The notes beneath the pieces are model-generated. The model did not search any database and was not told the DNA's origin. It worked only from the letters and a program-made list of their open reading frames with translations. A program made the translations under genes and the position numbers. Shown piece by piece: positions 53,024 through 62,683 of a stretch of DNA of 64,000 nucleotides. Source of the stretch: Sphingomonas sp. Root710 (lineage in GTDB: Bacteria; Pseudomonadota; Alphaproteobacteria; Sphingomonadales; Sphingomonadaceae); the NCBI RefSeq assembly GCF_001429065.1, contig NZ_LMIB01000012.1, positions 186,001-250,000 of the forward strand, in the 5' to 3' direction. Each line of letters starts with the position of its first letter. Within the stretch, counting starts at the first letter, position 1.

Positions 53024-53908
53024 TTAGATGACACCGAGGGATGTGAGGAACCTTTCCCCGTTGCCGGAGAACACATCGTCGAGAACGTCGGACTCGAAGC
53101 CTTCCTCCCGCCACTCTTTTACAAGGCGTTCGTGGGTGAGCATCGGGTAATCGGCTGCGAAGAATGTCTTCTTACGAAGCCGTTTGCTGATCTCGCGCTT
53201 GAGTTCGTCGGAGAAGTAGCGAGGCGACCAACCGTGGAGCTCCATCCATACATTGCCTTTGTGCAAAGCGATGGCAATCATTTCCGATTGCCAGGGCCAC
53301 GCCACTCGGGCTGCGATGACGTTCAAGTCGGGATAGCGAGCCGCGATTCGATCGATGTAGCGCGGATGGCAGTCCTCGAGCTTGAGACCGCCGCCTCCAC
53401 GTGTGCCGGCACCGCCCGCCGACATGCCCGCAAGCATGAGGACCGGACGGTTGGCCTCGATGCACAAATTGATGGCGCTCGCCCACCCCGGCTCGTCCGG
53501 CAGGCCCGCCGCGCAGAATGGATGGAGTCCCATCCCAATCAGTCCCGGCCCCTCGCTGAGGCAGCGTTCGAGTTCCTTGACGTGACCGGGCTTGGTCGGA
53601 TCGATACCGATCCAGTTGCCGAGGACGACGTCGGGGTGCTGGCGAGCATAGTCGAACGCATAATTATGCTGATCGCGCATCGCGCCCACATCCATCTTGT
53701 AGGTATAGGCGAGATCGAGCATCGCCTTGACATTCGCGCGACGGAATTGAGCGGCCTGCTCCTGCTCGCTAACGAAGCTCATGTCCCATTTGAAGTAGGC
53801 ACGTACGGCCTCTCGCGCCTCCGCGGATTCGAACGGGCTTCCCTTCCAGCCGCGCTCCGTGCCCCAATGGGAATGAAAATCGAGCAGACGCGGCGGCATG
53901 GCGGTCAT
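53024..53908 (-). CDS. Amidohydrolase 2 family protein (ACMSD-like)
   Basis: A 294-residue TIM-barrel metal enzyme. Metal ligands: HxH in LLDFHSHWGTE at the N-terminus, His in IGMGLHPFCAAG, and the late Asp in FFAADYPMLTHERLVKEW, the pattern of the ACMSD/gamma-resorcylate decarboxylase family. Members decarboxylate aromatic or dienoic acids or hydrolyse C-C/C-N bonds. AAAGGG precedes the start. Position between an acyl-CoA synthetase and an NmrA-like gene gives little more detail. Confidence 0.88.
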   Translation of the reverse strand: MTAMPPRLLDFHSHWGTERGWKGSPFESAEAREAVRAYFKWDMSFVSEQEQAAQFRRANVKAMLDLAYTYKMDVGAMRDQHNYAFDYARQHPDVVLGNWIGIDPTKPGHVKELERCLSEGPGLIGMGLHPFCAAGLPDEPGWASAINLCIEANRPVLMLAGMSAGGAGTRGGGGLKLEDCHPRYIDRIAARYPDLNVIAARVAWPWQSEMIAIALHKGNVWMELHGWSPRYFSDELKREISKRLRKKTFFAADYPMLTHERLVKEWREEGFESDVLDDVFSGNGERFLTSLGVI

Positions 53909-54047
53909 GCGGGAACCCTTTCGTTATAAAATGCCGGAGGCAGTACGGACGCATCGACACTCCCGATTATTCGCTGGAAAGGTGTCCAGGGTTCGGTCAT
54001 GTCGCAGCAGGGATGACCCGTTTCGTGCGGGTGTTGCCGATCTGTTT

Positions 54048-55718
54048 TCATTGTAGTGCCCCGCTGGGCCTTGCTGCGGTCAGGCGCCTTTCCACCTCAT
54101 CGGCCAGCTCGCGCTTCAGGACCTTTCCTGTCGATCCCAGAGGAAAGGTGTCGAACAACTCGAGGTACTGCGGCAATTTGTACTTGGCGACGTCGGCCGA
54201 CATGAACGCGATAACTTCCTCCAGCGTCAGCGTGAAACCGGGTCGCGGAATGATGCAGGCGCAGACATTCTCGCCCGAGCGGTCGTCGTTAACTCCCACC
54301 ACCGCGACATTGGCGACGGCGGGATGCCGGGAGAGCACTTCCTCGAGTTCTCGCGGCCATATGTTGCGGCCACCATGGATAATCATGTCCTTGGAGCGGC
54401 CCGATATTGTCAGCCTGCCGGCCTCATCGATATAGCCGCGGTCGCCAGATCGGAACCAGCCATCGGCGGTCCAACTCTCCTTGTTCTTCTCCGGGTTTCG
54501 GTAATAGCCGACCATGATCGACGGCCCAGTCTTCACGATCTCACCCTCGACGCCGACGGGCACATCCTTGTCCTCGTCATCGAGGATTCGTACCTGCATC
54601 CATGGATAGGGCCGCCCGACCGTACCTACCCATTGCTCATAGGGTTCGTCGGGGGCCGTACATGAAGTGACGCCTGTTTCGAGCATGCCGTACAGGTCGA
54701 CAACCGGGCAGCCAAGCCGCTCATTGGCCTCTCTGAGCACCTTCATCGGCGTCGATGATCCTCCCGTATACACCAACCGCAAGGACGACAGGTCCCTCAG
54801 GTCGAGACTTTCGTCGGCCAAGATCGCGATGAGGGCGGCCGGCGCCGCGATAAACGACGTGACTCTATATTTCTCGACGAGCTCCAGCGTCGCTGTTGGA
54901 TTGAACCGCTCCATCAGGACGGCTCGCGCGCCAGCGATCGCGGCCTGAATCACCAGGCTGAAACCGGCGTTCATGCCCACAGGCAGTAGCACGAGAACCG
55001 TGGAATCGCTGTCGAACACCTGCCCGTTATTTTCGCGCTCATGGCCAAACAAGGTGGTGTTGCCGGTGTGGATCACCGCCTTTGGCTCGCCGGTCGTGCC
55101 GGAAGTGAAGGCGATGCGCATGACGTCGTTTGCATCATTGGGCCGGTCGGGCGCCGGGTCAGCAGGATCGATGTCATGGCGAACCTGATCAAGCGTGACC
55201 CAAGGGCTGGCGTCCACCGCGGCCACGGCTTCGCCCGTGACGACAGCGATTGTATTGACCAGATGCGGGAGGCGCTCCCGCATGCCGTCGATCATCGCGA
55301 CGTGATCGAAATTCCGGAACTGGTCCGGTACTATCACGGTGTGCGCGTCGGAGAACTGGAGGATGAATTCGATCTCGCGTGCACGGTAATCCGGCGGAAA
55401 CTGGCAGATCACCGCGCCAAGGCGTACTACGGCGCCCAAGATGTAAACGAATTCGACGCGGTTCGGAAGTTGAACGGCGACGACGTCGCCCCGCCCGACC
55501 CCAAGGCGGGAAAGCCCTGAGGCAACTTCCCCACTGATCCGCCAAAGCTCGCCCCACGTCACCTGCAGCCGAGCATCAATGAAGGCGGTCTTGTCCGGGG
55601 TTTCGTGGGCATTCCGCCGGAAGATGTCGGCAAGCGTGGTATCTGTCCAATAGCCGGCTTCGGTGTAAGTCTCGATCACCTCCGGCGTGAGGATCGTGTC
55701 GTTCCGGGTTATCGCCAT
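54048..55718 (-). CDS. AMP-binding acyl-CoA synthetase
   Basis: A 556-residue adenylate-forming ligase. Motifs: P-loop FTSGTTGEPKAVIHTG, DLYGMLETGVTS, GDRGYIDEAGRLTISGRSKD (hinge), GGRNIWPRELEEVL, and the C-terminal catalytic Lys in GSTGKVLKREL. It activates a carboxylic acid to the CoA thioester using ATP. AAGGGA sits 6 bp before the ATG. A palindrome at 55914 lies in the divergent region shared with the next gene. Substrate (fatty, aromatic or terpenoid acid) not determinable. Confidence 0.93.
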   Translation of the reverse strand: MAITRNDTILTPEVIETYTEAGYWTDTTLADIFRRNAHETPDKTAFIDARLQVTWGELWRISGEVASGLSRLGVGRGDVVAVQLPNRVEFVYILGAVVRLGAVICQFPPDYRAREIEFILQFSDAHTVIVPDQFRNFDHVAMIDGMRERLPHLVNTIAVVTGEAVAAVDASPWVTLDQVRHDIDPADPAPDRPNDANDVMRIAFTSGTTGEPKAVIHTGNTTLFGHERENNGQVFDSDSTVLVLLPVGMNAGFSLVIQAAIAGARAVLMERFNPTATLELVEKYRVTSFIAAPAALIAILADESLDLRDLSSLRLVYTGGSSTPMKVLREANERLGCPVVDLYGMLETGVTSCTAPDEPYEQWVGTVGRPYPWMQVRILDDEDKDVPVGVEGEIVKTGPSIMVGYYRNPEKNKESWTADGWFRSGDRGYIDEAGRLTISGRSKDMIIHGGRNIWPRELEEVLSRHPAVANVAVVGVNDDRSGENVCACIIPRPGFTLTLEEVIAFMSADVAKYKLPQYLELFDTFPLGSTGKVLKRELADEVERRLTAARPSGALQ

Positions 55719-55913
55719 GAATGTCCCTTGGATGCTCGCTAGTAGCTTCGACGAGATCGCGTCGAGCTAGACTCTTTCGGAGGGGTAGATCGCCTGTTCG
55801 AAAACCGCGCTCTCAGCCAAACCTTGCATCGGGAATTAGCCTGACCAAGCCCATCACATCCTCCTCCGTGAATCTATATGATAGCACGATAGTGACTAGC
55901 TTATTCTATCAAA

Positions 55914-55927
55914 TGACTCCAAAGTCA
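55914..55927. promoter_or_regulatory. Palindrome TGACTCCAAAGTCA (copy 2)
   Basis: A near-copy of the 49292-49305 palindrome (one base different), between the divergent acyl-CoA synthetase and MDR genes. A longer TGATAG-N21-CTATCA repeat overlaps upstream (about 55879-55911). Confidence 0.4.
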
Positions 55928-55980
55928 ATGTAGTGAGAGTAGCATCTCACGGACACTCCGGCTTTTTGAAGGACGCTGCC

Positions 55981-57108
55981 ATGTTTGGATTTGGGCGCGA
56001 GATGCGATCTCGGATCGAACAGGACGGGACGATGACCGTTTCGCTCGAACAGGTCGAAATTCCCGACCCCCGCGAAGACGAGATTATCGTACGCGTGGAG
56101 GCCAGCCCAATCAATCCAAGCGATCTCGCGCTTTTGCGCGGCCCCGCAGATCTGGCGTCCTTTACGCAACTAGGGACAGCGGATGCGCCTCTTCTCTCTT
56201 GCTCGGTGCCCGCAGTGAGGCTTGCGAGCGTTCGGGGCAGGCTCGGTCAATCTCTACCGATCGGCAATGAGGGTGCGGGAACCGTTGTAGCAGCGGGCCC
56301 CGGTGCCGCTGGCCTCGAAGGCAGGCGGGTAGGGATGTTTGGGGGAGCTATGTACGCCGATTATCGACGGCTCAGCAGCCGGGACGTCATCCCGCTTCCC
56401 GACGGCGCATCCGCCGCTGATGGGGCCTCAATGTTCATCAACCCGCTCACAGCGCTTGGATTCGTCGAGACCGCCCGCAATGAGGGACACACCGCCATCG
56501 TTCATACCGCGGCGGCTTCGAATCTCGGTCAAATGTTGCAAAAAATCTGTCTGGTTGACAATATTCCGCTAATCAACATCGTCCGTTCACAAGCGCAGGT
56601 CGAAATCCTTCGCGGGATTGGTGCCGTTCATGTCCTGAATAGCGCTGATGACGATTTTACCCCTCGTCTCGCAGCTCTAATCGAGCAAACCGGCGCCACT
56701 ATCGCCTTCGACGCGATCGGCGGGGGGATGCTGGGAAGCGACATCCTGCAGGCGATGGAACAAGCCTCGGTGCAGCGCATGACCGAATATAATCGCTACG
56801 GATCGGAAACCTTCAAGCATCTCTACCTCTACGGTGCCCTGGATCTCAAGCCGACGACTCTCAATCGCCTAACCTTCGGCTTTGAATGGAGCGTATCGGG
56901 CTGGCTTCTCTTTCATTTCCTGCGCAAGGCCGGGTCGCAGGTTGAGGATCGTCTGCGCAAGCGGGTGGCGGACGAACTAACCACCACCTTTGCCAGCCAC
57001 TACACGCGTACCGTCGGCCTCGCGGAGGCGCTGCAGCCCGATCTACTTCGTGCTTACGCGCGCTTGGCGACCGGGGAGAAGTTCCTTATCGATCCGACTC
57101 GAGGTTGA
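55981..57108 (+). CDS. MDR-family reductase (quinone / enoyl reductase-like)
   Basis: A 375-residue medium-chain reductase. Features: VEASPINPSDLALLRGPADL early, GNEGAGTVVAAGPGAAGLEG, and the nucleotide segment IVHTAAASNLGQMLQKIC (about residues 175-192). There are no catalytic zinc ligands, which places it with quinone oxidoreductases and trans-2-enoyl reductases. The start at 55981 has GAAGGA 8 bp upstream; an earlier GTG at 55933 adds unrelated residues. It would reduce a double bond in the CoA pathway or a quinone. Confidence 0.87.
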   Translation: MFGFGREMRSRIEQDGTMTVSLEQVEIPDPREDEIIVRVEASPINPSDLALLRGPADLASFTQLGTADAPLLSCSVPAVRLASVRGRLGQSLPIGNEGAGTVVAAGPGAAGLEGRRVGMFGGAMYADYRRLSSRDVIPLPDGASAADGASMFINPLTALGFVETARNEGHTAIVHTAAASNLGQMLQKICLVDNIPLINIVRSQAQVEILRGIGAVHVLNSADDDFTPRLAALIEQTGATIAFDAIGGGMLGSDILQAMEQASVQRMTEYNRYGSETFKHLYLYGALDLKPTTLNRLTFGFEWSVSGWLLFHFLRKAGSQVEDRLRKRVADELTTTFASHYTRTVGLAEALQPDLLRAYARLATGEKFLIDPTRG

Positions 57109-57175
57109 CGCGGTCCTCCCGAGAGGAAGCCCAGCCGATCGCCCCCGTGGATGCGATGATGTTTCGGTCGACGGC

Positions 57176-58285
57176 CTAGACGTCGCGCAGCCCGCACAGC
57201 GCCATCGTCACGTCCAGCTCGCGCCTGATGATATCAAGAGCGAGTGTCACCCCTTCCTCGCCCCGCGCGCCCAACCCGTAGAGGAACGAGCGACCGATCA
57301 TCACGCCCTTCGCGCCGAACGCCAACGCCTTGATCACGTCCTGACCCGATCGAATACCTCCGTCCATCAGGATCTCCGTTCTGTTTCCGACTGCTTCAAC
57401 AATCGCCGGAAGGGCTGAAATCGAGGATGGGGCGCCGTCGAGTTGACGCCCCCCGTGATTGGAAACAACGATCGCGTCCACGCCCGTTCGCGCGGCATAT
57501 TCCGCATCCTTGGGGTCCAGGATTCCTTTGAGGATGAGTTTCCCGGCCACCTGTCCCTAAAATAATTCATGTTCTCCCCGCTCAACCTGGGATCGAATTG
57601 GGTGGCGATCCAGGAGGCGAGGGAACTCATGTCATCCACCCCCCGTACGTGCCCCTGGAGATTGCCGAACCCTCGCCTGTGCGTTCCGAGCATATTCCAG
57701 CACCAGCGCGGCTTGGTCGCGAGATTGATGAGATTAGCCAGGGTAGGTTTTTGGGGGCGTGCTCAATCCGTTGATAACATCCTTATGCCTTTGACCCATG
57801 ATCTGCAGGTCCAACGTAAGCACTAGCGCGGAACAGCCTGCATGCTTCGCTCGATCGATCAGGCTATCGATGAAGGCGCGGTAGCGCATCACGTAGACTT
57901 GAAACCAGAATGGCCGGTCCGTATTCGCAGCGACGTGTTCGATTGAGCAAATGCTCAAGGTCGATAGGGTGAAGGGAACCCCGGCTTTAGCCGCGGCTCG
58001 TGCCGCCAGAATTTCACCGTCGGCGTGCTGCATCCCCGTCAGCCCGGTTGGAGCGAGCGCCACTGGCATGCTGACGGGCTGCCCAACCATCGTGCTCGCG
58101 AGCGAGCGATCCGTCATATCGACCGCAATGCGCTGGCGAAGCTGGATGGCCTGGAAGTCGCTGCTGTTCGCGCGATAGGTGCTTTCAGTCCACGACCCTG
58201 AATCGGCGTAATCGTAGAACATGCGCGGGACTCGCCGTCTGGCAAGCAGTCGCAGGTCCTAGATACAGGTAACCGGTTTCGACAT
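57176..58285 (-). pseudogene. FMN-dependent alpha-hydroxy-acid dehydrogenase (LldD-like), broken
   Basis: The gene reads MSKPVTCI, then amber TAG at 58259-58261 in place of the family Glu codon, then DLRLLARRRVPRMFYDYADS through LAPTGLTGMQHADGE to QRHKDVINGLSTPPK. A one-base gain in the T5/G5 run (57748-57757) shifts the frame for LANLINLATKPRW, MLGTHRRGFGNLQGH and FDPRLSGENMNYF. A one-base loss near 57552 restores it for KLILKGILDPKD, VSNHGGRQLDGAPSS and DGGIRSGQD (FMN binding, catalytic His and Arg). Three separate lesions make it a pseudogene rather than a single error. Confidence 0.88.
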
Positions 58286-58328
58286 GAGCACTGTCCAATA
58301 TTCTCGGTGCCGGAAACATGGTGCCTGC

Positions 58329-59168
58329 CTATTGCTTCACGTCTAGAGTGTTCTGAAGCGATAGGTAAGCTTGTTGCTGCGCGCTCCAGTTCTTTCCACC
58401 CGTAACTCCACCGTCGATCACGAGGTCGTGCCCATTGATGAAACTGGACTCGTCACTCGCCAGAAAGACGGCGGCGTGTGCGACATCATCAGACATGCCG
58501 GCGCGGGGGATAGGTTGCGCGCTTTCATATAACTTGGCGGCCGCCGCCGCCGATTTTTCCGCAGCCTCCCCGGTGAGCCCCATCGCCTTGCCCAGGATTC
58601 CCGTTGCTATCGCTCCCGGAGAGATGCTGTTGACGCGAATATTGTCTTCGCCCAATTCCATCGCAACGCATCGCGTCAGATGGATGACCGCCGCTTTGGC
58701 GGCGCCGTAAACCAGGGAGGACGAATAACCTGCGGTTCGCCCCGCGATGCTGGCATTGTTGATGATGCTGCCCGACCCTTGTCGCCGCATATGGCTGGCG
58801 ACATGCTTCATGCCGATCATCGCGCTACGCACCAGGGTGGCCATCGCTTCGTCGAAGCGGTTTACGTCAAGGTCGGCGATCCCGCCCGTTTGGGCCGGTC
58901 CGCCAGCGTTGTTGAACAAGCAGTCGATGCGACCGAATTCGTTAATGGCGTGTGCGATCAGGGCTTCGACCTGCGCCTCAACGGTAACGTCCGTTTGCAT
59001 GAAGCTACACGCATCGCCAAGCCGATGCGCGAGCGCCTGACCTTCGCTCGCCCGGCGTCCGGCAACCACCACGCGAGCCCCTTCTCGGACGAAGATTTCG
59101 GCCGTTGACAAGCCGATGCCGCTGGTCGCCCCTGTGATGACCGCGACTTTTCCGTTTAAACGCCCCAT
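58329..59168 (-). CDS. Short-chain dehydrogenase/reductase
   Basis: A 279-residue classical SDR: TGATSGIG, CLFNNAGGP, catalytic Ser in NNASIAGRTAGYSSS, and YGAAKAAVI (Tyr, Lys). A GGGGAGG site precedes the ATG. The C-terminal extension after VIDGGVTGGKNW is about 20 residues longer than the usual family end. Likely oxidises a hydroxyl intermediate in the pathway of the downstream CoA genes; it starts 90 bp after the acyl-CoA synthetase stop on the same strand. Confidence 0.92.
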   Translation of the reverse strand: MGRLNGKVAVITGATSGIGLSTAEIFVREGARVVVAGRRASEGQALAHRLGDACSFMQTDVTVEAQVEALIAHAINEFGRIDCLFNNAGGPAQTGGIADLDVNRFDEAMATLVRSAMIGMKHVASHMRRQGSGSIINNASIAGRTAGYSSSLVYGAAKAAVIHLTRCVAMELGEDNIRVNSISPGAIATGILGKAMGLTGEAAEKSAAAAAKLYESAQPIPRAGMSDDVAHAAVFLASDESSFINGHDLVIDGGVTGGKNWSAQQQAYLSLQNTLDVKQ

Positions 59169-59257
59169 GCGGTCCTCCCCTAATACCTATAAATGCGCGA
59201 TGCGTCTGGATACGATTGGCGCCGAGCGCCTCGGCCCGGTCCGCGACGCTGCCCCGC

Positions 59258-60805
59258 CTAGCTTCGGGCCGCCAGGGTCTGAGCGCGAGCCTCTTTCAGT
59301 TCACGGCGCAGAATCTTGCCTGTCGCCGTTTTCGGAAGCGCTTCCACCAGCTCGATCGAGCGTGGCCGCTTGTAATTGGAGAGCCGCCCTCTGCAGAATT
59401 CATCCAGGTCGGTCAGCGTGATCCGTTCCGAACCTTGTGCCACGATCACCGCGTGAACCGCCTCGCCCCAAACGGGATGCGGAATGCCGATGATCGCGAG
59501 TTCCGCGATGGCTGGGTGGCTTGCAAGAACGTCCTCGACCTCGGCGGGGTAAATATTCTCGCCGCCGCTCAAGATGAGATCCGTCCGGCGATCTACGATG
59601 TAGATATAGCCTTCGTCGTCCTGCCGGGCGAGATCGCCAGCAGTAAACCAGCCGTCGCGAAAAGCACGGTCAGTAGCATCGGGGAGACCGTCATATTCAT
59701 GAAACGTCGGCCCTAAAGAATAGAGTTCGCCGACCTCGCCCGGCGCTACCTCATTCCCTTCGGGATCGAGAAGCCGCACTTGCACGCCAAAAATCGGCAG
59801 CCCGACGCAACGTGTTTTGCGCGCCTGGTCCCTGGGCTTCAGGTTGGTCACGATGCCCGCTTCCGTCGAGCCATATAATTCGTTCAGTTCGGCATTGGGG
59901 AAAACCTTGAGAATGCCTTCCTTCGTTTCAGTCAGCAAAGGTGCGGAAGACGAAATGAAGACCCGCATGCTGCGAACATCGTATTGGTCAAGCGTCTGCT
60001 TCGGCAAAGCTAGGATACGGGTATACATGGTTGGCACCAATGACACGTAACTCACCCCATGGCGCTCGATCGCCTGCAGGACCCCCTCGGGCTCGAAATT
60101 ACGCTGGATCACGATGGTGTTGCCGAGCATCAGCCCGATGTGAGTGAACGCAAAGCCATTGGAGTGAAACATCGGCATCACGACGAGAGCGACGTCAGTG
60201 TCGCGTAACCCGTACTCGATGGCCGCATACAGTGCCGGCATGGTGCGGGCACCGTGGGTCAGCACCGCGCCTTTGGGGAAGCCGGTGGTGCCCGAGGTAA
60301 AGCCGATGAACCACGGATCATTGTCGCCGACGGCAACCGACGGCTCAACCTCACTGCTGACGGCCAGCAATGGCTCGTAAGCGTGGGTGCCCTCCAGCAG
60401 CGGCGCACCGACCGCGACAAAGTGACGAACCTCGACAAGGTTGTTGCGAATCTGCGCTACGTGGCCTGCATAGTCGTCGCCAAAAACGAACGCCTTGCAA
60501 TGCGGCTGCGTCACCACATACTGGATTTCGGGCGCACTGAAGCGGAAATTCACGGGCACAGCCACCATCCCGCATTTGCCGACCGCCATAAGCAACTCGG
60601 CCATCTCGCTGCAATTTCCCAGCAGAATGGCGATACGATCGCCCTTCCGCAGTCCCAGCGATAACAAAGCGTTGGCGGCACGATTCACACGCGCGTTGAA
60701 TTCGCGGTAGGTGTAACGGCGTTTCTCGAAGACAATGGCAGTCTTATCCGGATATTTCCGGACGCTGCTCAGTAACGAGTCCGTGATCGTCAGATGAAGA
60801 TTCAT
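59258..60805 (-). CDS. AMP-binding acyl-CoA synthetase (long-chain/aromatic type)
   Basis: About 515 residues with all adenylation motifs: GFTSGTTGFPKGAVLTHG (P-loop), LNELYGSTEAG, GDLARQDDEGYIYIVDRRTD, SGGENIYPAEVED and the catalytic Lys in TATGKILRREL. I place the start at 60805 (MNLHLTITDSL), where family similarity begins; an ATG at 60853 would add 16 residues and shorten the gap to the reductase to 13 bp. Neither start has a strong ribosome site. It should supply a CoA thioester to the dehydrogenase and thiolase encoded upstream in the same unit. Confidence 0.9.
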   Translation of the reverse strand: MNLHLTITDSLLSSVRKYPDKTAIVFEKRRYTYREFNARVNRAANALLSLGLRKGDRIAILLGNCSEMAELLMAVGKCGMVAVPVNFRFSAPEIQYVVTQPHCKAFVFGDDYAGHVAQIRNNLVEVRHFVAVGAPLLEGTHAYEPLLAVSSEVEPSVAVGDNDPWFIGFTSGTTGFPKGAVLTHGARTMPALYAAIEYGLRDTDVALVVMPMFHSNGFAFTHIGLMLGNTIVIQRNFEPEGVLQAIERHGVSYVSLVPTMYTRILALPKQTLDQYDVRSMRVFISSSAPLLTETKEGILKVFPNAELNELYGSTEAGIVTNLKPRDQARKTRCVGLPIFGVQVRLLDPEGNEVAPGEVGELYSLGPTFHEYDGLPDATDRAFRDGWFTAGDLARQDDEGYIYIVDRRTDLILSGGENIYPAEVEDVLASHPAIAELAIIGIPHPVWGEAVHAVIVAQGSERITLTDLDEFCRGRLSNYKRPRSIELVEALPKTATGKILRRELKEARAQTLAARS

Positions 60806-60866
60806 GGATTGACCGGTTTCAGCGTTATGATCGACCACATTTTGCGGCACCATTGATTCGAAAATA

Positions 60867-61811
60867 TCATAGGTCTAGCACTAGACGTTTTGACTTCGAG
60901 CGCGATACGCAAATCAACATCTTGTCGCCGGCTTCTCTCTCTTCGTTATCCAGCAATGAGTCCCTGTGGTCCGGCGTGCCTTTTAGAACCATCGTTAAAC
61001 ACGTTCCGCACGTACCCTGCCCACAGGAGGAAAGCGTTGAAATTCCGGCATCTTCGATAGTCTCGAGGATCGATCGATCTTCGAGCACCTGCAGTATCGT
61101 ACCGGACTGCCTTAATTCAATCTCAAAGCTCTCAGACATCCGATCGTCCATCGGCTTGGGCGCGAAACGCTCAACATGGAGGGAACCGCGGGGCCAATGC
61201 GCGGTCCCGCGCTCGACCGCCTGCAGCAGCGACTCAGGTCCGCAACAGTAGACCTGCATTCCTTGAACCGGCGTCTCGAGCCAGGATTTCAGATCCAGGA
61301 GGCCGCTTTCGTCCTGCGGCGCCAGCGTGACTTGGTCGCCATATTTTTGTAGCCGATCGACAAACGCCATCGACTGGCGATCCCGCCCGCCATAGAGAAG
61401 GCGCCAGTCCGCCCCCGCCGCCTCAGCAGCTTGTATCATCGGAAGGATGGGCGTGATGCCGATGCCGCCGGCGATAAACAGGTAACGGGGCGCCGGCACC
61501 AGCTTAAACAACAACCGTGGCTCGCTGACGTCAAGCATGCTGCCCGGTGCCACGTTGCGGACGATATGTCGTGAGCCCCCTCGTCCCTCGGCTTGGTCAA
61601 GCACCGCGATCTCGTAACGATCCACATCCGATAAATCGCCGCAGAGCGAATAATGCCGCACCAGGCTACCGGGCAGATCGATTTCGAGATGCGCGCCCGG
61701 CTGCCACGGGGGCAGCGGCTTGCCCTCGGCGTCGCGTAGCACGAGCCGAACAACGTCGCGTGCGACGATTTCGCGCTGTTCAACGACCAGGGTCATTCGC
61801 CCAAGAACCAT
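60867..61811 (-). CDS. VanB-like oxygenase reductase (FMN/NAD + 2Fe-2S)
   Basis: A 314-residue phthalate-dioxygenase-reductase-type protein. Order: FMN-binding barrel (HYSLCGDLSDVDRYEI, RGGSRHIV), NAD-binding domain (FIAGGIGITPILPM, LLYGGRDRQS, VYCCGPESLL), then a C-terminal plant-type [2Fe-2S] domain with CGQGTCGTC and a distal Cys in MLICVSRSKS. It passes electrons from NADH to a Rieske or other oxygenase. No oxygenase component is visible in this window. It starts 2 bp after the hydroxyacyl-CoA dehydrogenase stop, so it is part of that operon. Confidence 0.93.
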   Translation of the reverse strand: MVLGRMTLVVEQREIVARDVVRLVLRDAEGKPLPPWQPGAHLEIDLPGSLVRHYSLCGDLSDVDRYEIAVLDQAEGRGGSRHIVRNVAPGSMLDVSEPRLLFKLVPAPRYLFIAGGIGITPILPMIQAAEAAGADWRLLYGGRDRQSMAFVDRLQKYGDQVTLAPQDESGLLDLKSWLETPVQGMQVYCCGPESLLQAVERGTAHWPRGSLHVERFAPKPMDDRMSESFEIELRQSGTILQVLEDRSILETIEDAGISTLSSCGQGTCGTCLTMVLKGTPDHRDSLLDNEEREAGDKMLICVSRSKSKRLVLDL

Positions 61812-61813
61812 GT

Positions 61814-62683
61814 TCAGGCGCCCGGATAGTCGTAAAAGCCGGCGCCGCTTTTCCGGCCGAGACGACCCTGCGCCACTAGCTCCTTCAGATAGCCCGGTGG
61901 CGTAAATCGGTCGCCGCCGTAATGCTCCGACAAAGCCGTCGTCGTCAGTAGCGCAGTATCGAGTCCGGCTAGGTCGAGCGTTGTAATCGGCCCCATCTTG
62001 TGCCCGAACATGAGCCGCGCAACGGCGTCGATATCGGCCGGCGACGCGATGCCCTCGTCCACCAGGCGCGCGGCCTCCATGAAAAGAACGGCAGACATGC
62101 GGTTGGAAATGAAGCCCGGCACGTCCTTGCGGCATACCACCGAGGATCGGTTGCAGGCATGGACAAAATCGACGGTGGCGGAGAGCACCTCGTCGGTCGT
62201 CAGCGAGCTGACGATAATCTCGACGAGCATCATCAAGGGCGGCGGGTTCGACCAGTGCATACCGATGACGCGCTCCGGTGAAGCGCATCGCTCGGCAATC
62301 TGGCCTATCCGGAACTGCGAGGTGTTGCTCGACAGGACAACGTCGTCGGAACACCACTCGCCCAGCTTGGCGAACAGCGCCTGCTTCGGTTCCAGCGCCT
62401 CGATAATCGCCTCGATGACGAGATCGGCGCGTCCCGCGGCATCTTCCAGATCCAACGTGAAGGCGATGCGGTCGAGGATCGCTTCGGGAGCGTCGCTGAG
62501 TTTGCCGGAAAGCTCAAGCCGTTTCAGGCTGCCAAGGATGCGCTCACGCGCCTGGTCGAGCGCACCCTGTTGTGAATCAACAAGATCGACTCCGAAACCA
62601 GCCGTTGCGGCCACCTGCGCAATGCCAGCGCCCATTAGGCCGGAGCCCACCACGAGAACCTGGCTGATAGCTCGCACCGTCAT
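61814..62683 (-). CDS. 3-hydroxyacyl-CoA dehydrogenase
   Basis: A 289-residue single-function enzyme: Rossmann motif VLVVGSGLMGAGIAQVAA, catalytic His in VIGMHWSNPPPLMMLVEI, and the conserved VPGFISNRM with the C-terminal helical domain. It oxidises a 3-hydroxyacyl-CoA to the 3-oxoacyl-CoA with NAD. The start overlaps the thiolase stop (TGATG), a sign of translational coupling. The product would be substrate for the thiolase encoded immediately upstream. Confidence 0.93.
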   Translation of the reverse strand: MTVRAISQVLVVGSGLMGAGIAQVAATAGFGVDLVDSQQGALDQARERILGSLKRLELSGKLSDAPEAILDRIAFTLDLEDAAGRADLVIEAIIEALEPKQALFAKLGEWCSDDVVLSSNTSQFRIGQIAERCASPERVIGMHWSNPPPLMMLVEIIVSSLTTDEVLSATVDFVHACNRSSVVCRKDVPGFISNRMSAVLFMEAARLVDEGIASPADIDAVARLMFGHKMGPITTLDLAGLDTALLTTTALSEHYGGDRFTPPGYLKELVAQGRLGRKSGAGFYDYPGA

